A stretch of DNA of 64,000 nt. Origin: Noviherbaspirillum malthae (GTDB taxonomy: Bacteria > Pseudomonadota > Gammaproteobacteria > Burkholderiales > Burkholderiaceae_D). The stretch spans positions 1-64,000 of the forward strand of contig NZ_JACYXF010000005.1 of the NCBI RefSeq assembly GCF_015352985.1. The letters are read 5' to 3'. Shown in pieces: positions 21,035 to 29,382 of the stretch; within the stretch, counting starts at the first letter, position 1, and each line of letters starts with the position of its first letter. The position numbers and the translations under genes are program-made. Under the pieces are notes generated by a model that was not told the DNA's origin, ran no database searches, and worked only from the letters and a program-made list of their open reading frames with translations.

Positions 21035-21089
21035 AAGGACCTTCAACTTCAGCCGCACTTCATTTCTACTGCAATTCCCGCGGTACCAC

Positions 21090-21175
21090 TGGTGGAGGGG
21101 GCTGGATTCGAACCAGCGTACTCGTAAGAGGGCAGATTTACAGTCTGCTGCCATTAACCACTCGGCCACCCCTCC
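21090..21175 (-). tRNA. tRNA-Tyr (GTA)
   Basis: An 86-nt class II tRNA on the minus strand with a long variable arm, acceptor stem GGAGGGG/CCCCTCC, anticodon loop containing GTA (ACTGTAAAT), T-loop GTTCGAATC and an encoded CCA end. First gene of the tRNA-tufB transcript. Confidence 0.97.
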
Positions 21176-21184
21176 GTCGGGGAA

Positions 21185-21219
21185 CCCCAAACTATAGGCT
21201 AATCACCCACCCTCGTCAA
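21185..21219 (-). promoter_or_regulatory. Sigma70 promoter of the tRNA-tufB-secE operon
   Basis: On the minus strand TTGACG (21214-21219) and TATAGT (21191-21196) are spaced by exactly 17 bp, placing the start near 21185, about 10 nt before tRNA-Tyr. The G-rich discriminator after the -10 box is typical of stringently controlled stable-RNA promoters; stringent control is an inference. Confidence 0.85.
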
Positions 21220-21241
21220 CTCCAAAATCTGTTTGGCGAGT

Positions 21242-21265
21242 AATTTTTCGTCTAGACGAAAAATT
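21242..21265. promoter_or_regulatory. Perfect 24-bp palindrome
   Basis: AATTTTTCGTCT and AGACGAAAAATT abut without a spacer, centred on CTAG. It lies 23 bp upstream of the -35 box of the tRNA-tufB promoter and 57 bp downstream of the end of the amidotransferase-like gene. It could be a protein-binding site, a weak bidirectional terminator (stem flanked by A and T runs), or both. Confidence 0.55.
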
Positions 21266-21321
21266 CCGTGGCGGTTCTGTCATGAGGAGCCGCGTTTTGC
21301 GTTATCGATTTGCTCACAATT

Positions 21322-22305
21322 CTAGAATCGGGTTTCGCGGGCTGCGCTGAGAAAGTCGTCGAGGATCGGTGTGCAGTCGAGCAGTTCGGAACTGCCGCCG
21401 CGATGAAATTCCGGGTGCCACTGCAGTCCCATGACAAAGCGTGCGCGCCGGTAGCGGATGGCTTCGACGATGTTGTCCTTGCCGGATACGGCTTCGACTA
21501 CCAGGTCTTTTCCAAGGTCTTTCACTGCCTGGTGATGAATCGAATTGACCAGTGCATCCGGACGGGATGAAAACAGCCTGCCCAGCGCCGAACCCTGCGG
21601 GAAGTGGATCATGTGGTAGTGGCTGTCGTAAAGATCGTTGACATGCTCGATGGCGGCGGGAACGTCGGAGGCGATGTCCTGGTAAAGCGTGCCGCCGAAA
21701 GCGACGTTGATCAACTGACAGCCCCGGCAAATGCCGAGCACGGGCTTTCCCGCCTCGACGAATTCATGAAGCAGTTCAAGCTCGTACATGTCGCGGGCGC
21801 GGTCCCCGCTCCACTCGGGCCTGGTTGCCACTTCCGCATAGGTCTGCGGCGAGACATCGGCGCCGCCTTGCAGCACAAGTCCGTCAAGGTGCTTGGCATA
21901 GTCCCGCAGACGGATATTGCTGGGATGAAGCAAGCCGGATGCATTGACGGTGGGAATCATGAAAACAAGTACGTTGCGCGACATGACCCAGTGTGCGATC
22001 GACTCCTCAAGGTACTGCAAGGTCTTGCTTTTCAAGCCTTTGGCACCGGCTTCCGGATGAAAGATGCGCGCCGAGATGCCGATTTTCAGAGTTCGGTGCG
22101 TAATACGGCGGAAGAACCGGTCGGACAGCGAGCGCATGCGTGCGCCGAACAACCGTTGTGCCTGCGCCCAAGGCTGCTCGTTTCGCCGCATATTGTCATT
22201 GTAGGAAGAGGTGCGGTCACCGCTGTCGCTGTTGCGCAGGGAAGAAGGCTGGTCATGTGCCGCGATGCCCGCGGCGTCGGTTTCAGGCTTGATTTCGTCT
22301 GACAT
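21322..22305 (-). CDS. Class I glutamine amidotransferase-like hydrolase (peptidase C26)
   Basis: The 327-residue protein resembles gamma-glutamyl-gamma-aminobutyrate hydrolase (PuuD) and relatives that cleave gamma-glutamyl amides. Visible signatures are DGLVLQGGADVSP, the nucleophile elbow GICRGCQ with its Cys near residue 200, and WHPEF with the catalytic His/Glu near residue 298. The first ~75 residues are charged and low in hydrophobics, without family similarity I can see, and may reflect an over-early start; no strong ribosome-binding site marks the ATG at 22305. There are no putrescine-pathway neighbours, so the substrate is open. Confidence 0.8.
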   Translation of the reverse strand: MSDEIKPETDAAGIAAHDQPSSLRNSDSGDRTSSYNDNMRRNEQPWAQAQRLFGARMRSLSDRFFRRITHRTLKIGISARIFHPEAGAKGLKSKTLQYLEESIAHWVMSRNVLVFMIPTVNASGLLHPSNIRLRDYAKHLDGLVLQGGADVSPQTYAEVATRPEWSGDRARDMYELELLHEFVEAGKPVLGICRGCQLINVAFGGTLYQDIASDVPAAIEHVNDLYDSHYHMIHFPQGSALGRLFSSRPDALVNSIHHQAVKDLGKDLVVEAVSGKDNIVEAIRYRRARFVMGLQWHPEFHRGGSSELLDCTPILDDFLSAARETRF

Positions 22306-22349
22306 AGAAAATGAAAGCTGGTGAACGGCTGTTGGCGGACCGCTGCTTC

Positions 22350-22386
22350 GTATTGCGAAGCGGTTTTTTCAGAAAAATGTTTCTGA
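22350..22386 (+). other. Terminator-like stem and palindrome upstream of the ArsC-like gene
   Basis: A GC stem (CCGC..CTTCG / CGAAGCGG) is followed by six T residues at 22364-22369, as in an intrinsic terminator reading rightwards, yet no plus-strand gene lies upstream. It runs into a second inverted repeat TCAGAAA / TTTCTGA (22369-22375 and 22380-22386). It could be an attenuator in the leader of the gene at 22472 or an operator. Confidence 0.45.
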
Positions 22387-22471
22387 CATGAACGGATTTG
22401 ACCGGTTCAATTCCGCTGATCAATTGCGGGATAAAATGGGATTTTGCCTGACATCGATGCAGGGTTGCAAA

Positions 22472-22828
22472 ATGGTCAAGATTTATCACAATCCGCGATG
22501 TTCCAAGTCCCGGGAAGCGCTAGCGGTGGTGGAGCAGTACTGCCAGCGGCACGGAATGCCTCTGGAAATCATCAAATATCTGGAAAATTCCCCCACGAAA
22601 GGGGAGCTTGCTCTTCTGCTTGAGCAACTGGGCACGCCGCCGGAGGCGATGGTGCGCCAGGGCGAAGACGAGTACAAGGCCATGGGCCTCTCGCCGGCTG
22701 ACAGCAAGGACAAGGTGCTGGATGCAATTGCGGCCTGCCCCAAACTGCTGCAGCGGCCGATCGTGGTTTATCGGGAAAAGGCTCTTATTGCGCGTCCGCC
22801 GGAACTGCTGCACGACTTCTTGCGGTAA
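22472..22828 (+). CDS. ArsC-family (thioredoxin-fold) reductase-like protein
   Basis: The 118-residue product matches the glutaredoxin-dependent arsenate reductase / Spx / YffB superfamily: KIYHNPRCSKSREAL at the N-terminus with the single redox Cys12 or so, and the C-terminal RPIVV..KALIARPPE segment with the conserved RP pair. The frame is open 28 codons upstream, but the ATG at 22472 has an AGGG site and starts just before the conserved strand. There are no arsenic-resistance neighbours, so arsenate reduction is only the family-level guess. Confidence 0.85.
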   Translation: MVKIYHNPRCSKSREALAVVEQYCQRHGMPLEIIKYLENSPTKGELALLLEQLGTPPEAMVRQGEDEYKAMGLSPADSKDKVLDAIAACPKLLQRPIVVYREKALIARPPELLHDFLR

Positions 22829-22845
22829 AGGCGCGGCAGCGTCTC

Positions 22846-23013
22846 ATACCAGTCCCAAGGTGTAACGTGTCAGATGAGATCGGTGGATTTTTTCGTCAGG
22901 CAAGGCCGAGGTGGCAACTCGGGAATACATAGCGGGGCTATGGACGACGAGCACAACGCGGGCAGGCGAAAAAAGACGCGATCTCATGGCATAGTATGCC
23001 TTGGGATTGGTAT
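22846..23013. repeat. Long imperfect inverted-repeat element between convergent genes
   Basis: The ends are imperfect inverted copies of each other over about 50 bp. Both read from outside as ATACCA, A or G, TCCCAAGG, then a divergent stretch, then ATGAGATCG, and a TTTTTTCG run. Between them lie about 75 bp including GGAATACATAGCGGGG. The right arm ends on the stop codon of the TPR gene. The T-runs face both ways, so it may act as a bidirectional terminator. Its shape is that of an intergenic repeat or MITE-like element, which needs other copies in the genome to confirm. Confidence 0.65.
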
Positions 23014-24641
23014 TACTCCATGCCGACCGGTCGGATCCCGTATTTTTTCATGATGGACTGATACAGCTCCTTGAGCGGAACCAGCCGGGGATTGCTCGGG
23101 TCGAGCCGCCGGGCCGATTCGATATACCCGCGCGCCTGATCGCCAAGTCTGTTGTCCCAACCCAGGTTTTCCAGGTACTTTAGAACGGCGACGGCGGCGT
23201 TGAAGACGACTTGCGGGTTCTCCGGCAATTTGCGCACGGCCGCGGTCATCAATTCCACCGCGCCCTCGAAATCGCCCTGCTTTGCCTTCTCCGCCCCCGA
23301 GGAAACCAGCTCAACCACCTGGCGCCGGCTTTCCTTGACGACCGTCTCGGCCAGCTGCATCTTGCCGGTCTGTTCGAACACTTTCATGGCCTTGGCAAAG
23401 GCGGTTTCGTCGGACGCATTGCTCATGACATCGCGCATCACTTCGGACGCGCCCTTGTCCATATTGCGTTCCAGGCAATTTCTTGCCAGTTCCATCTTCA
23501 TGTCATTGGAAATGCCGTGCGTGTCGCGGCATGCGGTGACCGCCGCGGTCAATGCGTCGGATGCCTGGTCGGAATTGCCGAGCTCGATATGCACCAGGGC
23601 TGCGGAAAACGCCTTGCAGGCCGGCGTCTTGTCGAGATTGCTCAGGGATTTCTCCATGTCCCGGATGACCGATGCGGCAGTCTGGGTATCGCCTTTTTTC
23701 ACCAGGGTCCGCACCAGGCGGACATGGTCTTCGGGATCGCGGAATTCGGAATACTTGGCCTTGGAGATGACTTTCTGGAATGATTTTTCCGCGGTATCGA
23801 TGTCGCCGACTTCAAGCGCTACGTCACCCAGCTTGCGCAGGCGGCGCACGGCATGGGGCGATACGCTGACGGCATCGGCCAGCACACCCTTTGCCTCATC
23901 CAGGTTGTTGGCCGCTTCATGGGTCTTGGCCAGCCAGTCGTAGGCATCCATGTACTTGCTGTTTTCCTCGACCAGCGACTTGAGCAGCATTTCCGCCTCG
24001 CCGAACTTGTTCTGCATGAACAGGGTCTTCGCAAGGCCCAGACGCGCCCAGGCGACAGCCTTGGTCGTGAGCAGGTCCTGGTATATCTTTTCCGCCGCTT
24101 CGGCTTCGCCGAGGATGACATGCAATTCGGCCCGCAGGCGCATGAAGTCGACCGCATAGCGGCGGTATTTTTCTTCGCCGAGCAGGCAGATCTCGATAGC
24201 TTCGTGCAGGTTGCCGTGCTCCATCAGGTGATACGCAGGCAGGAATGCGGCGCGTTTCTCGATGGCGCGGGCGATGCGCTCAAGCAGGGTGTCGGCCGTG
24301 AACGGCTTGAGGATGTAGTCCGTGGGCGCCAGTTCGGCCGCGCTCACGACTTTTTCGTAGGCGCGTTCGGCGGTCACGATGATGAAGACGGTCCACAGCG
24401 GAATCAGCTTGTTGTGCCGCAGGTCTTCCAGCAGCTGCTGGCCGTCCTGGCCGTCGCCGAGATCATATTCGCAGAGAATGAGGTCGTAGGAACGGTTCTT
24501 GAGCGGCCTGATCGCCGTTCCCGAGCTGACCGCATGGTCGATTTTCGTGACGCCGCAGAGATTCAGCATGTTGTGCATGCTGGCGCGCATGCCGGACTGC
24601 GGCTCGATGATCAATGCGGTCAAACTTCGAAGCGAGGTCAT
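23013..24641 (-). CDS. TPR protein with degenerate response-regulator receiver domain
   Basis: The 542-residue product has an N-terminal CheY-like receiver domain (about residues 5-125) and a long TPR region (about 140-530). In the receiver the first acidic pocket reads IIEPQ instead of DD, and the position expected to carry the phosphorylated Asp reads CEYDLGDG, with Glu58 in place of Asp. The signalling Thr (IIVTAE) and Lys (YILKPF) are kept. A phosphorylation-independent or constitutively 'on' receiver is inferred. The ATG at 24641 is chosen over the longer frame because homologous receiver sequence begins there. It lies alone, convergent with the ArsC-like gene. Confidence 0.8.
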   Translation of the reverse strand: MTSLRSLTALIIEPQSGMRASMHNMLNLCGVTKIDHAVSSGTAIRPLKNRSYDLILCEYDLGDGQDGQQLLEDLRHNKLIPLWTVFIIVTAERAYEKVVSAAELAPTDYILKPFTADTLLERIARAIEKRAAFLPAYHLMEHGNLHEAIEICLLGEEKYRRYAVDFMRLRAELHVILGEAEAAEKIYQDLLTTKAVAWARLGLAKTLFMQNKFGEAEMLLKSLVEENSKYMDAYDWLAKTHEAANNLDEAKGVLADAVSVSPHAVRRLRKLGDVALEVGDIDTAEKSFQKVISKAKYSEFRDPEDHVRLVRTLVKKGDTQTAASVIRDMEKSLSNLDKTPACKAFSAALVHIELGNSDQASDALTAAVTACRDTHGISNDMKMELARNCLERNMDKGASEVMRDVMSNASDETAFAKAMKVFEQTGKMQLAETVVKESRRQVVELVSSGAEKAKQGDFEGAVELMTAAVRKLPENPQVVFNAAVAVLKYLENLGWDNRLGDQARGYIESARRLDPSNPRLVPLKELYQSIMKKYGIRPVGME

Positions 24642-24816
24642 TCTCTGGGACTTCCATGCATCGCAAGTTGTTCTGGGAAGAAGGCCGGCCAACGCATGCA
24701 GCGCGCGAATCGGCGCGGATACGGCAAATGCCGGGCAGCAGCGCCTCAGGCGCCAGTACGCCAAAATACCATTGTCACCAGGAAAAGAAAACCGGAAATA
24801 GCCGGCGAACCCGCGG

Positions 24817-26262
24817 TCAATTGTCTGGAAGCCGGTTTCCGTCCAATGGCGCTGTCATGGCCGGGCGCATACGCCATGCGGCCAGCACTGCTGCAGCGCA
24901 AAGGAATGCCACCAGCAGGAAGGTTTCATGAAAAGCGGGTATCTGCGCGTTCTGCTGACCCGGCGGCGCGGCCTGGTGCACCAGGAGCCGCCATTGCAGC
25001 ACGATGCCGACCAGGCTGACGCCGATGGCGCCGCCCAGCTGGCGCAGGAAATTGATGGTGCTGGCGCCCTGCGCGATCATTGCGGACTCGATGCCGCGCA
25101 TGGCGCCCAAGCTGAGGGCGGGCAGAACGAATCCTAGCCCGATGCGGCCGACGATGGCCCACAGGACGAGGGCGAAGTAGCTGGACGCCGTCGAACCGGC
25201 GGCCATCAGCACAAAGGACAGCGCCAGCAGGACCAGGCCAATGGACACCAGCACATGAGGGGGAAAACGGTCCGCCAGCTTTCCGGCCAGGATGATGGTG
25301 ACCGCCAGCACCATGCCGGCCGGCAGGAGAACGAGTCCGGCCTGCGACGGCGCATAATGCAGGGCCATCTGCATGTACACCGGCAGCAGGTAGGTCGAGC
25401 CGAACAATCCGGCGCCATAGATGAAGGCCACCAGCGCGCCCATGGCGAACTGGCGATGCCGGAACAGGCTCATGTTGATCAGTCCGTTCGAGGTGTTGAC
25501 CTGATAGTAGACAAAGCCTGCCACGGCGCCGATGCCGATCGACAGCATGGCCAGAGCCTGGGTCAGGCTGTCGTGCAGGTGCACCAGGCCGTTCAGCAGA
25601 CTGGTCACGCCCACGCTGGCCAGCACCAAGCCTTTCCAGTCGAGCGGACGGCGTTCGCCCATCATCGGCGAGTTCACTGCAAGCAGGCGCTGCACCAGAA
25701 ACAGCACCAGCAGGCAGAACGGCACGACGACGAAAAAGATGGAACGCCAGCCGAAATGCTCCACCAGAAAGCCGCCCACGCTCGGCCCGAGCGCCGGCGC
25801 CAGCACCACGCCGAAGCCGAACAGGCCCATGGCCTTGCCCTGCTCGTGCTGCTCGAAGGCGCGCAGCACGACGATGGAGGGAATGGGCTGAAGGACGCCG
25901 GCGGCCAGTCCCTCCGCCACGCGCATGGACAGCAGCATCGGGTAATTCACGCTGAAACCGCCGATGATGCCGCCGGCCAGCAGCAGCAGGATGGCGCCGC
26001 TGTAGGTGCGGCGCAGCCCGAAGCGCAGCAGCAGCCAGGGCGTGGTCAGCATCGACAGCGTCATGGCCAGCATGAAGCCGGCCGACACCCACTGCGCGCG
26101 TTCCTGGCCCAGCGTGAAATGCCGGCTCAGGTCCGGCACGGCCACATTGACGATGGTCGACGATAGGATCGACGCCATGGTGCCGATCATCACGGTCATC
26201 AGCACCAGCCATTTGTAGCGCTGCCCATAGCGCTGCCGCAGTTGTTCCAGGGTTGGTTGCAT
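24817..26262 (-). CDS. MFS multidrug exporter, DHA2 (EmrB/QacA) type
   Basis: The 481-residue product has about 14 hydrophobic segments and the drug:H+ antiporter signatures of the DHA2 subfamily: TIVNVAVPDLSRHF in segment 1, WVSAGFMLAMTLSM in segment 2, LRFGLRRTYSGAILL (motif A) and GPSVGGFLVEHFGWRSIFF (motif C). It would pump hydrophobic compounds from the cytoplasm by proton exchange. The frame is open 72 codons upstream, but similarity begins at MQPTLEQLRQRYG (26262). No membrane-fusion partner or local regulator is adjacent. Confidence 0.88.
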   Translation of the reverse strand: MQPTLEQLRQRYGQRYKWLVLMTVMIGTMASILSSTIVNVAVPDLSRHFTLGQERAQWVSAGFMLAMTLSMLTTPWLLLRFGLRRTYSGAILLLLAGGIIGGFSVNYPMLLSMRVAEGLAAGVLQPIPSIVVLRAFEQHEQGKAMGLFGFGVVLAPALGPSVGGFLVEHFGWRSIFFVVVPFCLLVLFLVQRLLAVNSPMMGERRPLDWKGLVLASVGVTSLLNGLVHLHDSLTQALAMLSIGIGAVAGFVYYQVNTSNGLINMSLFRHRQFAMGALVAFIYGAGLFGSTYLLPVYMQMALHYAPSQAGLVLLPAGMVLAVTIILAGKLADRFPPHVLVSIGLVLLALSFVLMAAGSTASSYFALVLWAIVGRIGLGFVLPALSLGAMRGIESAMIAQGASTINFLRQLGGAIGVSLVGIVLQWRLLVHQAAPPGQQNAQIPAFHETFLLVAFLCAAAVLAAWRMRPAMTAPLDGNRLPDN

Positions 26263-26393
26263 TGAGGGGTGGGAGGGTGGTAACAGCCGGATAGTATATG
26301 GGTTTGCCAACCCGGCCGTTTGCCGGCGGGCAAAGACATGCTCATGCGCACGTCCCATGCAGCCATCCGCGCAACAGAGGTATTGCAACCGTA

Positions 26394-26609
26394 TCAGCAG
26401 AAAATGCAGGTGTAGCTGACGATCTCGGCGATGAGAAAAACGATGAACGACCAGACCACGGTCGAGCCGAAGGGCAGGCACATGACCACGCCGCGCAGGC
26501 GGAAGCGGATGTCCGCCGGCAGCCGCCCGACCCGCAGCCTGTCGAGGAAAGGCAGCAACGGATAGAAGACCAGCAAGGCGATGAAGATGGCGGCGACCCA
26601 GCGAATCAT
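26394..26609 (-). CDS. DUF2905 membrane protein, divergent tandem copy
   Basis: A 71-residue protein with two hydrophobic helices (about residues 4-22 and 46-66) around the family motif GRLPADIRFR. It is a diverged duplicate of the gene 13 bp upstream (26623-26817), which keeps the usual GRLPGDIRF motif. The function of DUF2905 is unknown. The last residues (Tyr-Thr-Cys-Ile-Phe-Cys) are unlike the family end. Confidence 0.75.
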   Translation of the reverse strand: MIRWVAAIFIALLVFYPLLPFLDRLRVGRLPADIRFRLRGVVMCLPFGSTVVWSFIVFLIAEIVSYTCIFC

Positions 26610-26622
26610 GAGCGGAACCCCA

Positions 26623-26817
26623 TCAAAACAGGCGGGCCAAGACCACGAAACCCAGCGACAGCAGGATGGTGGAGGCGAAAGGCAGCAGGATCTTGCGGCC
26701 GAACAGGGTGAAACGGATGTCGCCGGGCAGGCGGCCGATGCCCAGCTTTTCCAGCCACGGCAGCGCCGCCGAAAAGACGATGAGGCCGAGGAAAATGGTC
26801 AGGATCCATCGAATCAT
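26623..26817 (-). CDS. DUF2905 membrane protein
   Basis: A 64-residue protein with N- and C-terminal hydrophobic helices and the central family motif GRLPGDIRF followed by a short basic strand and PFASTILLSL. This is the standard DUF2905 length and layout. It lies 63 bp downstream of the MidA-type methyltransferase gene on the same strand and may be co-transcribed with it. Confidence 0.85.
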   Translation of the reverse strand: MIRWILTIFLGLIVFSAALPWLEKLGIGRLPGDIRFTLFGRKILLPFASTILLSLGFVVLARLF

Positions 26818-26880
26818 TCGCGACCTCGCGGGTTAGAGGGCGGGTTGGACATTGCGGCGGTGGCGGACATGGCAAGCCCG

Positions 26881-28032
26881 TCAGAGCCGATGGCTGCGGT
26901 CATGGCGGGCGAACCTGCCGGGCAGGGCCGCTCCCCTGCCGACCGCCAGCACCTTGAACAGTTCACCCATTTCGGCCGGCGATACCAGCTTCTGCAAGGC
27001 ATTGGCCTGAGGCAGGTAGCGCTGCGCGTCGTCCGGCGGCGTGCGCAGCAGCAGGTCGCCGATCCCGGCATCGAGCAGGAAGGCGGCCTGGCCGGTATAG
27101 GACATCATCTCCAGGCCGCTGTCGACGGCGGCCTGCGCCATTGCGGTGAAATCGACATGGGCGGTAATGTCCTGCAGACCCGGCAGGTAGAAAGGATCGG
27201 GATGCGCGTGATGCCGGTAATGGCACATCAGCGTGCCCTGGCTGCGCTGCGGATGGTAATACTCGTGCGCGGGAAAACCGTAGTCGATCAGGATGGCGGC
27301 GCCTGCGTTTCCGTCCCGGGCGAGCATGGCGCCCAGCGAATGCATGAAGCCGACAGCCTGCGCGTGCACCTCGGTGACATACCCCTCCGGCAAGGCGCCG
27401 GCTTCCGGAATCTGGCGCGCAAGATCGTTGCTGCAGGGCTGGTCGCGGAATACGAACTTGTTACTCTCATCCAGCGCAACACCGCGCTCCAGCCAGCCGC
27501 CGGCGGTCTTGACCACCAGGTTGACCGGCATCGCATCGAGAACCTCGTTGCCGAAAACGACACCCGAAAATGCCTCGGGCAGACTGTCGAGCCAGACGAC
27601 TTGCGGAAAGGCGCGCAGCGTTTCCTGCTGCCTGGCGCGCAGCTCGCCTGACAATTCGACTATCGCATAGCGCTCCACGGCAACGCCCATGGCCTGCATT
27701 TCGGTCAGCATGTCGAAGGCCAGCTTGCCGGTGCCGGCGCCGAATTCGAGAATCTGCGGCCGGGTCTGCGCCATCAGGCCGGCCGCGACCTGCGCCAATG
27801 CGGCGCCGAAAAGCGGCGTGATTTCGGGTGCGGTTGTAAAATCACCGTCTTTGCCCAGTTTCGCCGCGCCGCCGCTGTAATAGCCGAGCCCGGGCGCATA
27901 CAGCGCCAGTTCCATGTAGCGGGCGAAGGAAATCCAGCCGGAATTGCGGTCAATGTCGTCGGCAATCAGCCGGTGCAGTGAATGCGACGCGGCCAGGGCG
28001 TCGGGAGAAGGTGCGGGGAGTTGCAGTTGCAT
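26881..28032 (-). CDS. SAM-dependent methyltransferase, MidA/NDUFAF7 family
   Basis: The 383-residue protein belongs to the family whose mitochondrial member methylates an arginine of complex I subunit NDUFS2. It shows the family N-terminal region (ISFARYMELALYAPGLGYYSGG), the SAM-binding LEFGAGTGKLAFDML segment (about residue 90-105), VVFGNEVLDAMPV and ILIDYGF. The ATG at 28032 is chosen from the longer open frame because the homology starts about 25 residues after it. The methylation substrate in bacteria is not established. It is divergent from the pterin genes that follow. Confidence 0.88.
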   Translation of the reverse strand: MQLQLPAPSPDALAASHSLHRLIADDIDRNSGWISFARYMELALYAPGLGYYSGGAAKLGKDGDFTTAPEITPLFGAALAQVAAGLMAQTRPQILEFGAGTGKLAFDMLTEMQAMGVAVERYAIVELSGELRARQQETLRAFPQVVWLDSLPEAFSGVVFGNEVLDAMPVNLVVKTAGGWLERGVALDESNKFVFRDQPCSNDLARQIPEAGALPEGYVTEVHAQAVGFMHSLGAMLARDGNAGAAILIDYGFPAHEYYHPQRSQGTLMCHYRHHAHPDPFYLPGLQDITAHVDFTAMAQAAVDSGLEMMSYTGQAAFLLDAGIGDLLLRTPPDDAQRYLPQANALQKLVSPAEMGELFKVLAVGRGAALPGRFARHDRSHRL

Positions 28033-28171
28033 GCCCCGTATTGTATTGAAATCTGGTTTGAAAACGGCGCGGCACGCGGAAATTAATCCATGCCGGCGCT
28101 TCCCGGCCGAAAATTCGAACGCATCGACCGCCATCCCGGATAACCGACTGATCAAATAATCGACAACAGAC

Positions 28172-28963
28172 ATGACGATGACAACAGGAAACGACAAGGT
28201 CGCCAACGCCGCGAAAGTGGCTCTGGTCACCGGCGCGGCCAAGCGCATCGGCCGTGAGATCGCGCTGGAGATGGCCCGGCGCGGCTGGGACATCGCCATC
28301 CACTTCGGCACGTCGGAACGGGAAGCCGAGGCGACCGTGCGCGACGTCGAGGCGATCGGACGGCGCGCCGCCGCGTTTCAATGCGACCTGGCCGACGAAG
28401 AGGCCGTCCGGAAACTGCTGCCGCAGGCGGCGGCGCGGCTGGGACAGGTGTCGTGCGTTGTCAACAATGCCTCGCTGTTCGCCTTCGACGACGCGGCCAC
28501 GTTTTCCCAAGCCACCCTGGACCGGCACATGCATGCCAATCTTGCCGCCCCCATCCTGCTGGCGCAGACCTTGCACGAGATGACGCCCGAAGGCGGACAG
28601 TCCGTCGTCATCAATATCCTGGACCAGAAACTGTTCAACCTGAACCCCGATTTCCTGTCCTATACCCTGTCGAAGGCATCGCTGCAGACGGCCACAGTGA
28701 TGCTGGCCCAGACGCTGGCGCCGAAGCTGCGCGTCGTCGGCGTGGCGCCGGGCATTACATTGGTGTCGGGCGAGCAGTCGCAGGACGGCTTTGCCAAGGC
28801 GCACAAGGTCACGCCGCTGGGCCGCTCCAGCACGACCGAGGATATCGCCTCCACCGTTTGCTTTGTTGCCGAGTCGCCGGCGATCACCGGCACCACGCTG
28901 GTCGTCGACGGCGGCCAGCATTTGATTCCCCTTCAGCGCGATGTGATGTTCATCGCCAAATAA
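28172..28963 (+). CDS. SDR-family pteridine / dihydromonapterin reductase-like enzyme
   Basis: A 263-residue short-chain dehydrogenase. The NADP-binding TGAAKRIGR motif (about residues 20-28) is the FolM/pteridine-reductase variant with a basic residue in place of the first Gly pair, followed by NNAS and the active-site YTLSK (Tyr/Lys near residues 170-174). PTR1/FolM enzymes reduce dihydromonapterin or biopterin. The folB gene 12 bp downstream supports a pterin substrate. No strong ribosome-binding site is seen; ATG at 28178 is an alternative. Confidence 0.82.
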   Translation: MTMTTGNDKVANAAKVALVTGAAKRIGREIALEMARRGWDIAIHFGTSEREAEATVRDVEAIGRRAAAFQCDLADEEAVRKLLPQAAARLGQVSCVVNNASLFAFDDAATFSQATLDRHMHANLAAPILLAQTLHEMTPEGGQSVVINILDQKLFNLNPDFLSYTLSKASLQTATVMLAQTLAPKLRVVGVAPGITLVSGEQSQDGFAKAHKVTPLGRSSTTEDIASTVCFVAESPAITGTTLVVDGGQHLIPLQRDVMFIAK

Positions 28964-28975
28964 CCGTTCATACCT

Positions 28976-29368
28976 ATGCTTTCCACTCTTTCGCATCCCA
29001 GCCTTGCCGACTGCCGCCGCCTGTTCCTGCGCAACTATGAAGTCATGATCAATATCGGCGTCCATGAATTTGAAAAGAAAGGCGAGCAGCGCGTGCTGGT
29101 CAATGTCGATCTCTTCATTCCGTTGGCGGAATCCACGCCCAAGGGCGACCACCTGGATGAAGTGGTGGATTACGACTTCATGCGCGACACGATCGCCAAG
29201 CGCATGGCGCAGGGCCATATTCATCTGCAGGAAACCCTGTGCGACGACGTCGCGCGCGCCATGCTGACCCATCCCAAGGTGCGGGCGGTGCGGGTGTCGA
29301 CCGAGAAGCCGGATGTCTATCCCGACTGCGACAGCGTCGGCGTGGAAGTCATTCACATCAAGCAATAA
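28976..29368 (+). CDS. folB: Dihydroneopterin aldolase
   Basis: A 130-residue FolB-family protein that would cleave dihydroneopterin to 6-hydroxymethyl-dihydropterin in folate synthesis, or act as its epimerase. The family segments are visible: [26 protein letters not shown] near the N-terminus, and [10 protein letters not shown] and [13 protein letters not shown] in the middle, with the catalytic Lys region near the C-terminal [16 protein letters not shown]. It overlaps no gene, and starts 12 bp after the SDR gene and ends 14 bp before ttcA, so the three form one likely operon. Confidence 0.9.
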   Translation: MLSTLSHPSLADCRRLFLRNYEVMINIGVHEFEKKGEQRVLVNVDLFIPLAESTPKGDHLDEVVDYDFMRDTIAKRMAQGHIHLQETLCDDVARAMLTHPKVRAVRVSTEKPDVYPDCDSVGVEVIHIKQ

Positions 29369-29382
29369 GGATGGAACGGAAC

